A stretch of 9,349 nucleotides of DNA from GWB1-39-12 sp964435575 (GCA_964435575.1 CAYSZS010000032.1:1-9349), one strand, 5' to 3'; counted from the stretch's first letter, positions 1 to 5,271 are shown. The notes: generated by a model from the letters alone, not told the origin. Made by a program: numbers and translations.

Positions 1-7
1 ATTGGGT

Positions 8-22
8 ATAAAACTATTTTAT
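8..22. repeat. small AT-only inverted repeat downstream of the PEGA gene
   Basis: ATAAAA (8-13) and TTTTAT (17-22) are perfect 6-bp arms around CTA. It lies 25 bases past the minus-strand stop at 47-49, where a terminator of the PEGA gene could sit. The stem contains only A-T pairs and no clear T-run follows on the minus strand, so it would be weak. Nothing else is recognisable in bases 1-46. Confidence 0.25.
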
Positions 23-46
23 CACTCAAGTATTGTAAGGGGCAAG

Positions 47-1282
47 CTATTTTATTCCTAACGAATATAAATTTGGCGAAGCGGAATCAGCACCAAGATT
101 GGTGAGAATAAGCAGCCTATCCATTGACAAAGTTGGGTAGATATGGGGAGCAACATAAGAACCCGAATAGACGGTTTGCTTGTTAGTTGCGTCATAATCC
201 ATGATTGTGATATTGGTTTCCTCCGCGAGGATTAAGTGTCTTGAAGACGGGTACCAAGCCAGGCTTCTGGTTGCGGTATTGACGTCTGATAACTGATTAA
301 TGGCTTCCTGATAATTCAGCCAACCATCCAATAAAATATCGCCAGTTGTTATATAAAAATTTCTGTCTTCTTTGATGTCGTAGACATATGTTCGTCCATC
401 TTCAATGCTTCTTTCTTGTTTTTGACTGGATGAACCCGGTATGGGTTTAATCAAGTTTTCCGGTATATTTGCAGAGCCGCTGGCGGTATATAAGACCATA
501 TCCTCGTCGGGAGAAAAAACTACTGCCCGTGCTTTGCGGTTGAGCGTATCTTTAAGTTCTTCCGGCAATTTTTTAATTTGAGCCTGTAGACGTTTTTCTG
601 TATTCACTTGCCAGGTTTTAAGAATCTCTTCTCTTTGGGTACTTACGTTAATTCGCTGGGATTGGGGGGTAAAGGTAGCGGCATCAAGAAGATATGTACC
701 TTTGGTGGTTGTAAGTAATATCTCTTTGGAGTTTGGAGACCAAATTATGCTACTTTGGCTTAGATCGCCGTCGGTTAACCTTTTAGGGTCTCTTGCAAAA
801 CCTAAGGGTAAGTTGATCGTTTCGATGAGCCACAAACCTTCACCCCCCCGATTTTCTGCTATTGGTAAAGCCACATATGCAATTTTAGTCTTGTCTGGTG
901 ATGATACAGGATTAAGAGCACCTGAAAAGGTAACCGCACTCAAAGAAGGAGCCATTTTAAAAAGATGTGCCGTTGCTTCGATGACAACCTCTTTTTCTAT
1001 AAGTAGTCGTTTTTCCCAAGTGATATAGCCGTCTTTCCTGACCGAGACGTCGTAAGTATTCGGTGCGAGTGGAACTGTGGCATTTGTTCCGGTTTTAAGT
1101 TCACCGTTAATAAAAACCTGGGCACCGTCAGGATGCGACTTTATGACTAAGATGCCGTTTTGAGAAACTTTTCCTGTTTTTTGATTGAATCTGAAACCTC
1201 TGGCGTAAAGAAAGACCAAGGTTCCGATAGAACCTACAAAAAGGAAAGTAGCTAGTAAAACTAAAAGTCTTATTTTGGTCAC
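47..1282 (-). CDS. membrane-anchored PEGA domain protein with a C-terminal beta-propeller-like region
   Basis: The product has 411 residues. An N-terminal hydrophobic segment (about 5-27) with few charges before it should anchor it in the membrane with the bulk outside. A PEGA domain follows (about 43-109), with the typical SHPDGAQVFING opening and a later KDGY turn. The rest (about 120-411) has repeated propeller-type strands of the SPDxxxIAY kind (near 128-138, 181-191, 257-267, 344-353 and 385-394), as in TolB/WD40-like folds. PEGA domains are common in surface proteins and are thought to bind partners or wall; the exact role here is unknown. The start is GTG at 1282: an in-frame TAA lies four codons upstream and no ATG is available. 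There is no Shine-Dalgarno, but a TATAAT sits 8 bases upstream, which suggests a leaderless mRNA. The gene is divergent from mreB. Domain call is firm, function is not. Confidence 0.85.
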   Translation of the reverse strand: MTKIRLLVLLATFLFVGSIGTLVFLYARGFRFNQKTGKVSQNGILVIKSHPDGAQVFINGELKTGTNATVPLAPNTYDVSVRKDGYITWEKRLLIEKEVVIEATAHLFKMAPSLSAVTFSGALNPVSSPDKTKIAYVALPIAENRGGEGLWLIETINLPLGFARDPKRLTDGDLSQSSIIWSPNSKEILLTTTKGTYLLDAATFTPQSQRINVSTQREEILKTWQVNTEKRLQAQIKKLPEELKDTLNRKARAVVFSPDEDMVLYTASGSANIPENLIKPIPGSSSQKQERSIEDGRTYVYDIKEDRNFYITTGDILLDGWLNYQEAINQLSDVNTATRSLAWYPSSRHLILAEETNITIMDYDATNKQTVYSGSYVAPHIYPTLSMDRLLILTNLGADSASPNLYSLGIK

Positions 1283-1290
1283 AATTTGAT

Positions 1291-1296
1291 ATTATA
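1291..1296 (-). promoter_or_regulatory. -10 box (TATAAT) for the PEGA gene, probably leaderless
   Basis: The minus strand reads TATAAT at 1296-1291. Initiation about seven bases further would fall at about 1284, next to the GTG start at 1282, leaving almost no 5' leader. No good -35 box is visible at 16-18 bases. The perfect -10 and its position support the call; the start site is inferred. Confidence 0.45.
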
Positions 1297-1376
1297 TATT
1301 AAATAAAGTAACTTTTCCTCCTTGTTGAACTAGATTCCTGTCAATATAATGTCGGAGATAATCAATCAGTTGTCCG

Positions 1377-1448
1377 TTCTCGGTTTTCGGTATTCAGTTT
1401 GTAGTTAGTCAGCCATCGGTTTTTCAGATTGAGGAACAGAAGACCGAT
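1377..1448. repeat. degenerate TCGGT..TTCAG repeats and an inverted repeat in the PEGA/mreB spacer
   Basis: TCGGTATTCAGTTTG (1387-1401) recurs imperfectly as TCGGTTTTTCAGATTG (from 1415). A further TCGGT lies at 1380. ATCGGTTTTTC (1415-1425) can also pair with GAAGACCGAT (1439-1448), giving a hairpin with one bulge and one G-T pair, which overlaps the mreB promoter. Read on the minus strand the material is of the CTGAATACCGAAAACC type, resembling the ACTGAA-rich stretch at 5149-5170. It looks like low-complexity spacer repeat rather than a gene. Confidence 0.4.
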
Positions 1449-1457
1449 AACCATACT
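1429..1457 (+). promoter_or_regulatory. candidate mreB promoter
   Basis: TTGAGG (1429-1434) and CATACT (1452-1457) match the -35 and -10 consensus in four of six bases each and are 17 bases apart. Transcription would start at about 1463-1465, at the ATG itself, so the mRNA would be leaderless. This matches the missing Shine-Dalgarno before 1463. Confidence 0.35.
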
Positions 1458-1462
1458 TAATC

Positions 1463-2470
1463 ATGTTGAGAAAGAGAATAGCTATTGACTTAGGTACCGC
1501 TAACACCTTAGTTTGGGTTGCGGAGGAGGGTATCGTTGCCAACGAACCGACAGTCGTTGCGATTTCTTCCGAAGACAGCCGGGTTGTGGCCGTCGGTGAG
1601 GAAGCAAAAAGGATGCTCGGTCGTACGCCCGAAAGTTTAATCGCATCCTGTCCGATGAGAGAGGGGGTAATTGCCGATTATCGGGTAACCGAGGCAATGC
1701 TCAGGTATTTTATAGGTAAGGTTGCAGGAAGATTTCAAGTCTTTAGGCCCGATGTAATGATATGTGTACCTGCAGGTTGTACCCAGGTTGAAAGGAGGGC
1801 GGCGCTCGATGCAACTCTGGCCGCAGGAGCTGCCCACGCGTACCTAATTGACGAACCTTTGGCCGCCGCGATTGGCGCAGGTATACCTGTTTCGGCCCCA
1901 TCGGGGCACATGATACTTGATGTTGGAGGCGGAAGTAGCGAGGCGGCTGTACTTTCTTTAGGTGGTGTAGTGGTACACAAGTCTGTTCGTGTCGCAGGCA
2001 ATAAGATTGATGAGGCGGTTCAAGACTATTTGAAGAAGAAACATAATCTGGTTGTAGGAGATACAACCGCAGAGGAAATAAAGATAAAGATTGGTTCTGC
2101 TTTGAGGCTGGCCAAGGACGAGAAAGTGGAAACGTCAGGAAGAGATTTGGTTTTCGGCCTTCCCCGAAGCGTCGTTGTAACAAGCCCTGAAGTTACAGAG
2201 GCTATTCGATCTACACTTATGCAGATAATTGGAGTCGTCAAGGCGGTATTGGAGGATACTCCACCCGAGTTGGCGGCAGATATAATAGATAAAGGTATAG
2301 TCATGAGCGGGGGAACAAGTCTTTTGAGAAATTTCGATAGGATGTTGACTGAGGAGACTGGCGTCCCGGCCCACGTTGCGGAAGAACCGCTTTTGTGCGT
2401 TGTCAGGGGAACCGGGGTTGTTATGGAGAACATAGAACTTTGGAGGAGGAGCGTGATAACAAGGCGATAG
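1463..2470 (+). CDS. mreB: rod shape-determining protein MreB (bacterial actin)
   Basis: The 335-residue product has the normal length of MreB and the full actin-fold signature set. Phosphate-1 loop: DLGTANTLV (9-17). The stretch REGVIADYRVTEAMLRYFI (66-84) is typical of MreB. The catalytic-glutamate motif is DEPLAAAIGAG (E131). Phosphate-2 loop: DVGGGSSEAAVLS (153-165). MreB-specific VRVAGNKIDEAV is at 175-186, TAEEIKIKIGSA at 202-213, and the adenosine loop MSGGTSLLRNFD at 281-292. MreB polymerises with ATP into membrane-bound filaments that guide wall synthesis and rod shape. Phosphate-2 has Ser-Ser where Thr-Thr is usual, a mild change. No mreC, mreD, rodA or pbp2 gene is adjacent, so it is an orphan in this window. 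The ATG at 1463 starts directly ahead of the conserved core. The gene is clearly richer in G+C than the spacers on either side. Confidence 0.95.
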   Translation: MLRKRIAIDLGTANTLVWVAEEGIVANEPTVVAISSEDSRVVAVGEEAKRMLGRTPESLIASCPMREGVIADYRVTEAMLRYFIGKVAGRFQVFRPDVMICVPAGCTQVERRAALDATLAAGAAHAYLIDEPLAAAIGAGIPVSAPSGHMILDVGGGSSEAAVLSLGGVVVHKSVRVAGNKIDEAVQDYLKKKHNLVVGDTTAEEIKIKIGSALRLAKDEKVETSGRDLVFGLPRSVVVTSPEVTEAIRSTLMQIIGVVKAVLEDTPPELAADIIDKGIVMSGGTSLLRNFDRMLTEETGVPAHVAEEPLLCVVRGTGVVMENIELWRRSVITRR

Positions 2471-2531
2471 GATGCTTATGTTGGTACAGGAAAATATTCG
2501 TGGTCAAATAAACTTATTACAGGGTAATGTA

Positions 2532-2581
2532 TTTCTTTATAAATAGTTAAATAATCAGGATTCTAGTGCTATTTAAAGAAA
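2532..2581. repeat. imperfect inverted repeat, 13-bp stem with a 2-nt bulge
   Basis: TTTCTTTATAAATAG (2532-2546) pairs with CTATTTAAAGAAA (2569-2581) over 13 base pairs if two bases (ta) bulge on the left arm. The loop is 22 bases (2547-2568). It lies about 60 bases past the mreB stop codon and could be an mRNA 3'-end structure. It is AT-rich and has no T-run after it, so it is not a classical intrinsic terminator. Confidence 0.4.
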
Positions 2582-2592
2582 GCATTTCTGAA

Positions 2593-2615
2593 TGGTATAA
2601 GATACTATAATAGTA
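2593..2615 (+). promoter_or_regulatory. extended -10 and TATAAT palindrome in the gap
   Basis: TGGTATAAG (2593-2601) is an extended -10 motif. Directly after it the perfect palindrome TACTAT-A-ATAGTA (2603-2615) contains a consensus TATAAT (2606-2611). No -35 box is evident. A transcript from here would run more than 300 bases before the glycosyltransferase start, so it would be either a long leader or a separate RNA. Confidence 0.25.
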
Positions 2616-2902
2616 AGAGGTGTTGTAATAAATTATTGGGGATGCATTGAGGATAAGTTGTTAAATCACGTGCCCAGAAACTGTTTAATTTATTTATACA
2701 AAATGTTGAATTTTTAAAACAAACATAATAATTAAGGTATCCTGTAGTAACAATCAAATTAGAGTTGAAGATACTAAGCCTAGCAAAGATGATTGAGACA
2801 AAATATAGTAATATAGGATAATACAGAATAATGAATTTTGTGTAAAGACAAGAACTTTTACTAAGATTTTAATGAACTTAATTAAACTTTATCCTAAATT
2901 AC

Positions 2903-2908
2903 TATAAA
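2903..2908 (+). promoter_or_regulatory. candidate -10 box for the glycosyltransferase gene
   Basis: TATAAA at 2903-2908 would start transcription near 2915 and give a leader of about 19 bases without a Shine-Dalgarno. No convincing -35 box is found 16-18 bases upstream. The whole region is AT-rich, so a chance match is possible. Confidence 0.25.
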
Positions 2909-2933
2909 AAAAGTTTTATTAAAACCGAAAAGT

Positions 2934-3857
2934 ATGCATAAAAAGTTTGTTAAAATGTACCAAAAAGACCGAAAGACCGTAAACATTCTTAATGTAAAAA
3001 TCGATAGCACTTCGAAACCTTCAGTGCTAAGGTATGTTCGGGCGAGACTAGCCGAATTTGAGGCAGGTAAAGCTAAAATAACTAAGTTTTTGATCGTAAC
3101 TCCGAATCCGGAGCAGGTCATGCGAGCTCAAAACGATGAAGTTTTTATGAGTATTCTTAATTCGGCCGACCTTTCAATACCCGATGGTATTGGTTTAATT
3201 GCAGCACACAAATTTTTGAATTTACCAGTAACCGAAAACTTAATACTTAAACCATTTCTTTATTTGGCTCAAGGATTGGGAGTCGGATTTTCCATAATTT
3301 TTGATAGGGATTGGTTAACGAAAGACTTGAAAGTTATAAGAGGCCGTGAACTTTTTATGGAACTGATAAAGTTGGCCAATAAAAAAGGGTGGCGGGCGTT
3401 TCTTTTAGGGGATAGACTTCATAGTGCGCGAAAAGCGGTTGAGGCGTTAAAGAAAAGTTATAAAGGGGTAAAACTTATTGCGGCTGATGGACCGAATCTT
3501 GACGCAGACGCGAACACCAAAGAAAAGACTGATGTGGAGGTTGAGTCAGAGGCAATTGGTGCAATAAATAAAGCGAATCCTCGTATACTCTTTGTCGGTT
3601 TCGGTGCTCCCATACAGGAGAAGTGGTTGTACCGCCACTGGAGTAAGTTAAATTTTGGCGGAGCGATGGTACTCGGCGGTACATTTGACTATGTGTCTGG
3701 GAAGAAAAGATTTCCTCCAAAGTGGATAGAATCTTCTAACCTGGAATGGCTATGGAGATTGTTAACAAAAGACCAGAAGGTTAATAGAATTTTAACCGCA
3801 TTTCCCCAATTTGCATTAAGCGTTTTCACTGCCAAGTTACGACAAAATCCCTATTGA
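2934..3857 (+). CDS. WecB/TagA/CpsF family glycosyltransferase (GT26)
   Basis: The product has 307 residues. Family motifs in order: TPNPE (56-60), the SIPDGIGLI block (81-89, with D84 at the proposed catalytic Asp), RGRELF (136-141), FLLGD (156-160), GFGAPIQEKW (222-231), GGTFDY (248-253), SGKKRFPPKWI (255-265) and LEWLWRLL (270-277). Known members transfer N-acetylmannosamine or related sugars to lipid-linked acceptors for teichoic acids, enterobacterial common antigen or capsule, at the inner face of the membrane. The donor and acceptor here cannot be told from sequence. About 54 residues separate the PDG Asp from the GREL motif, where roughly 20-25 are usual, so about 30 residues (near 100-133, partly hydrophobic) look inserted. 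ATG 2934 could be replaced by the in-frame ATG at 2955. The gene stands alone, and its stop codon overlaps the next promoter. Confidence 0.9.
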   Translation: MHKKFVKMYQKDRKTVNILNVKIDSTSKPSVLRYVRARLAEFEAGKAKITKFLIVTPNPEQVMRAQNDEVFMSILNSADLSIPDGIGLIAAHKFLNLPVTENLILKPFLYLAQGLGVGFSIIFDRDWLTKDLKVIRGRELFMELIKLANKKGWRAFLLGDRLHSARKAVEALKKSYKGVKLIAADGPNLDADANTKEKTDVEVESEAIGAINKANPRILFVGFGAPIQEKWLYRHWSKLNFGGAMVLGGTFDYVSGKKRFPPKWIESSNLEWLWRLLTKDQKVNRILTAFPQFALSVFTAKLRQNPY

Positions 3858-3882
3858 CACCCCAGTTGTGGTTTGATACCTT
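3854..3882 (+). promoter_or_regulatory. promoter for the small HTH gene, starting in the preceding stop codon
   Basis: A perfect -35 TTGACA (3854-3859) includes the TGA stop of the glycosyltransferase. A -10 of the TAxxxT form, TACCTT (3877-3882), follows after 17 bases. Transcription would begin near 3889, giving a leader of about 50 bases. The -10 lies within the left arm of the inverted repeat at 3872-3924, so binding there could block it. Confidence 0.4.
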
Positions 3883-3924
3883 GTGATTAAGAAAGTTAAT
3901 GTTTGAGTTCAAGACTGTATCAAA
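3872..3924. repeat. inverted repeat upstream of the HTH gene (possible operator)
   Basis: TTTGATAC (3872-3879) and GTATCAAA (3917-3924) are perfect 8-bp arms separated by 37 bases. A second small palindrome, TTGA-GT-TCAA (3903-3912), lies inside but is not coaxial. The left arm overlaps the -10 box, as expected of an operator. The ends TGATA/TATCA resemble those of the two CGATCG palindromes around the next gene, but the spacing differs and there is no CGATCG, so a common binding protein is only a possibility. Confidence 0.35.
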
Positions 3925-3938
3925 ATGCATAAAAAGAT

Positions 3939-4160
3939 ATGCCCGATTTAAAGAAAATTAAAGCTAAATTAAAGCTAGGTGATCTTCCAGATCTTCTTAC
4001 TGTTCGCGAAGTGGCAGAACTTCTTAGGGTTTCACCTTTAACTATTAAACGTTGGGGCAAAAGAGGCAAGCTTCCGGCAATTCGAATCAACTCTCGTGGC
4101 GATAGGCGCTACAAAAAAGAAGCCGTATTATGGCTTCTGGGAATGCAAGAAAAAGAATAA
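3939..4160 (+). CDS. small MerR/BldC/excisionase-like helix-turn-helix DNA-binding protein
   Basis: The product has 73 residues, almost all of it one winged-helix unit. The segment LLTVREVAELLRVSPLTIKR (19-38) is the helix-turn-helix, and WGKRGKLPAIR plus RGDRRYKKEAVLWLL (about 39-67) is the wing and last helix. This is the HTH_17 type found in phage excisionases, AlpA and the small MerR-like regulator BldC, which it resembles in the RW..GKL...R....RRY pattern. A Lys-rich N-terminal tail (5-12) may add DNA contacts. Such proteins bind DNA as regulators or recombination directionality factors. No integrase gene is nearby, which favours a regulator. It precedes the PaaX-like gene by 81 bases on the same strand, each with its own promoter-like sequence. 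No Shine-Dalgarno precedes ATG 3939. Confidence 0.8.
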   Translation: MPDLKKIKAKLKLGDLPDLLTVREVAELLRVSPLTIKRWGKRGKLPAIRINSRGDRRYKKEAVLWLLGMQEKE

Positions 4161-4185
4161 TAACTTCCAGCATATTTATATTTCC

Positions 4186-4227
4186 ATATTGACAATATTA
4201 CAACGATCGGCGCAAAATTATCAATAT
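4186..4227. promoter_or_regulatory. palindrome U: TGACA-N9-CGATCG-N9-TATCA upstream of the PaaX-like gene
   Basis: The centre is CGATCG (4204-4209). Coaxial arms are ATATTGA (4186-4192) and TCAATAT (4221-4227), with further coaxial pairs inside (4194-4196 with 4217-4219, and 4198-4199 with 4214-4215). The core TGACA (4190-4194) to TATCA (4219-4223) is 34 bases and matches the downstream copy at 5022-5055 in 25 of 34 positions, without gaps. It covers the -35 box TTGACA (4189-4194) and the presumed transcription start, so a protein bound here should affect the PaaX-like gene. The local perfect palindrome ATCAATATTGAT (4220-4231) overlaps its right arm. The likeliest ligand is the PaaX-like protein or the HTH protein; this is inferred. 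Confidence 0.6.
4189..4218 (+). promoter_or_regulatory. promoter of the PaaX-like gene
   Basis: A perfect TTGACA (4189-4194) is followed after 18 bases by CAAAAT (4213-4218, four of six matches to TATAAT). Initiation near 4225 would leave a leader of about 16 bases before ATG 4242. The promoter is embedded in palindrome U, which suggests autoregulation. Confidence 0.4.
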
Positions 4228-4241
4228 TGATTTTAGATTTT

Positions 4242-5018
4242 ATGGGAAAACTTCTGAGTCTAAAAGATTATTTGCTTATAACAGCTGCTTTTGCTGGTGA
4301 TTTTTTGGAAGTTACGCGGTCGGGGTGGGGAGTGATGCCTTCAGCAATGAAAAATATTTATGGATATGTACCACCAAAATGGAAGTACAGCAGTTACCTT
4401 TCGAGTGTTTCAAGACGATTATCAACGGGCGATATAAATAAAGTTGTAGATAATAACGGTAGTGTTCATTTGGAACTTACTCCAGGAGGGAAAGAGAAGT
4501 TTAAACGAAGGTTTCCTCTTTTTATGCAGAACAAAAAATGGGATGGATATTTTATGGTTGCAGTTTTTGATATCCCGGAGAAAGAGAGGACGAACCGTGA
4601 TAATCTCCGTCGTAAACTTAAAAGCTTGGGTTTTGGTATGCTGCAAAAATCTGTTTGGATTTCGCCTTATCATTTTGAAGATGATATGAATGAATTTCTT
4701 GATAATATGGATTTAAAAGATAAGGTGTTTATGTTGACCGCTAAGAAACTCTTACTGGGGGATATTAAGAAATTTGCAGGTAAAGTATGGAAACTTGAAA
4801 AAATAAACAAAGAATATGCCAGAGTTTTTGATACGTTTTATAAACGGAAACCGTCAATTGATAAAGAAGGCTCTAAACTTAAGTTAAGTTCAAAACAAGC
4901 AAAGCAGGTTTATGACTTATACCTAAGTGCATTACTAAAAGATCCTTTACTTCCTAAAGAATTTTTACCAGGTGATTGGTTGAGAGATAGAGCTTTGAGC
5001 CTGGTAAATCAAATTTGA
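4242..5018 (+). CDS. PaaX-like winged-helix protein with a Cas2-like core
   Basis: From ATG 4242 the product has 258 residues. The frame can be extended to TTG at 4227, but that codon lies inside palindrome U, so ATG is preferred. The N-terminal part (about 5-95) fits a winged helix-turn-helix. The centre has a Cas2-like ferredoxin fold: the strand FMVAVFDIPE (104-113, D110 at the Cas2 catalytic Asp place), RRKLKSLGF (123-131) and QKSVWISPY (135-143). The C-terminal part carries the PaaX hallmark DPLLPKEFLPGDW (234-246). PaaX represses phenylacetate genes in E. coli, but related proteins in candidate-phyla genomes are widespread and uncharacterised, and are often labelled Cas2. No CRISPR array, Cas1 or phenylacetate gene is in this window, so a regulator is likelier than an adaptation nuclease. 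The gene is bracketed by palindromes U and D. There is no Shine-Dalgarno. Confidence 0.8.
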   Translation: MGKLLSLKDYLLITAAFAGDFLEVTRSGWGVMPSAMKNIYGYVPPKWKYSSYLSSVSRRLSTGDINKVVDNNGSVHLELTPGGKEKFKRRFPLFMQNKKWDGYFMVAVFDIPEKERTNRDNLRRKLKSLGFGMLQKSVWISPYHFEDDMNEFLDNMDLKDKVFMLTAKKLLLGDIKKFAGKVWKLEKINKEYARVFDTFYKRKPSIDKEGSKLKLSSKQAKQVYDLYLSALLKDPLLPKEFLPGDWLRDRALSLVNQI

Positions 5019-5065
5019 ATATGACAAAAATAGAACGATCGTGTAAATACTATCATGTTCAAATT
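5012..5065. promoter_or_regulatory. palindrome D: second TGACA-N9-CGATCG-N9-TATCA element, after the PaaX-like gene
   Basis: AATTTGAATATGA (5012-5024) and TCATGTTCAAATT (5053-5065) pair over 13 positions, one of them G-T. The octamer ACGATCGT (5035-5042) lies exactly at their centre: both midpoints are 5038.5. The 34-base core is 5022-5055. The left arm covers the stop codon TGA (5016-5018). As RNA it could end the PaaX-like transcript, although no T-run follows. As DNA it is a near-copy of palindrome U, so a shared binding protein is the simpler reading. GCAAAATTACA (5072-5082) just to the right resembles part of the right half of U, a possible extra half-site. Confidence 0.6.
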
Positions 5066-5103
5066 ATTATTGCAAAATTACAGAGGCTGTATAGAGGAAA
5101 ATT

Positions 5104-5112
5104 TGTGGATAA
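5104..5112 (-). other. single perfect DnaA-box match
   Basis: TGTGGATAA on the plus strand is TTATCCACA on the minus strand, the strong DnaA-box consensus. It is a lone match with no cluster and no dnaA, dnaN or rpmH gene around it. It stands directly upstream of an extended -10 box and may simply be promoter sequence. Confidence 0.2.
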
Positions 5113-5113
5113 G

Positions 5114-5135
5114 TGGTATAATTGCCGTAGGCAAT
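5114..5135 (+). promoter_or_regulatory. extended -10 promoter with a palindrome over its start site
   Basis: TGGTATAAT (5114-5122) is a perfect extended -10 element, which can work without a -35 box; none is visible. The palindrome ATTGCC-GTA-GGCAAT (5121-5135) begins in the last bases of the -10 and covers the expected start at about 5129. It could be an operator or a 5'-end hairpin. The transcript would end at the terminator at 5272-5300, about 170 bases on, or read through into the lipoprotein gene. Confidence 0.5.
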
Positions 5136-5148
5136 AACATAAATACTT

Positions 5149-5186
5149 AAAAACTGAAAAACTGAAGAACATAATCAATAATCAAT
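5149..5186 (+). repeat. short tandem repeats: AAAAACTG x2 and AATCAAT x2
   Basis: AAAAACTG occurs twice in tandem (5149-5164), followed by GAAGAACAT and then AATCAAT twice (5173-5186). The ACTGAA-type unit resembles the minus strand of the mreB spacer (1380-1400), and AATCAAT also occurs at 1360-1366. These look like members of a degenerate spacer-repeat family. Confidence 0.4.
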
Positions 5187-5206
5187 AAGCGTTAAGAAAA
5201 AAAGAA

Positions 5207-5263
5207 ATGAAAAAGATGGCAGAAAATTTAAGTCTTTTTTTAATGGGTTTAATAAGACCCTGA
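5207..5263 (+). CDS. possible 18-residue peptide between a promoter and a terminator
   Basis: ATG at 5207 opens an 18-codon frame, MKKMAENLSLFLMGLIRP, that ends in TGA at 5261-5263, nine bases before the terminator stem. The peptide has a Lys-Lys start and a hydrophobic middle (8-16), so it could be a tiny membrane peptide or a leader peptide. The start lies about 78 bases after the predicted transcription start and follows an A-rich stretch, not a clear Shine-Dalgarno. Its last codons form a small hairpin, GGGTT/GACCC (5245-5249 with 5256-5260). The same GGGT could pair with ACCC in the terminator stem (5272-5275), which would allow attenuation. Coding is plausible but unproven at this length. 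Confidence 0.3.
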   Translation: MKKMAENLSLFLMGLIRP

Positions 5264-5271
5264 AAGTTAAC

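Larger units (their letters stand above)
2471..2933. other. 463-bp AT-rich intergenic gap without a recognisable gene
   Basis: Stops are dense in all frames and the longest ATG-started frames are only about ten codons. A small hairpin, ATTAC-AGG-GTAAT (2516-2528), follows mreB but has no proper T-run. Further on are the long inverted repeat at 2532-2581, the TATAAT palindrome at 2603-2615, and many TATA-like strings (2803-2835). GTTTT-ATT-AAAAC (2913-2925) lies just before the next gene. No tRNA, tmRNA or known riboswitch was recognised. An unknown small RNA starting near 2608-2618 cannot be excluded. Confidence 0.6.

Noticed and set aside
702..1028. 108-codon plus-strand frame opposite the PEGA gene
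   Set aside because: It lies wholly antisense to a gene with clear PEGA and propeller motifs, and its product has no recognisable features.
1743..2433. Long minus-strand frames opposite mreB (1743-2183 and 2026-2433)
   Set aside because: They overlap each other and a fully convincing mreB; they are shadows of its codon pattern.
2516..2528. ATTAC-AGG-GTAAT as mreB terminator
   Set aside because: The stem is only five mostly A-T pairs and the following sequence is not a proper T-run.
4227..4241. TTG at 4227 as start of the PaaX-like gene
   Set aside because: It lies in the right arm of palindrome U and next to the presumed transcription start; ATG 4242 fits better.
4242..5018. CRISPR-Cas adaptation locus
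   Set aside because: Only a Cas2-like fold is present. There is no Cas1 and no regularly spaced direct repeats anywhere in the window.
4186..5065. Insertion sequence with palindromes U and D as ends
   Set aside because: No transposase is encoded and no target-site duplication is visible outside the arms. It is kept only as an alternative to the operator model.
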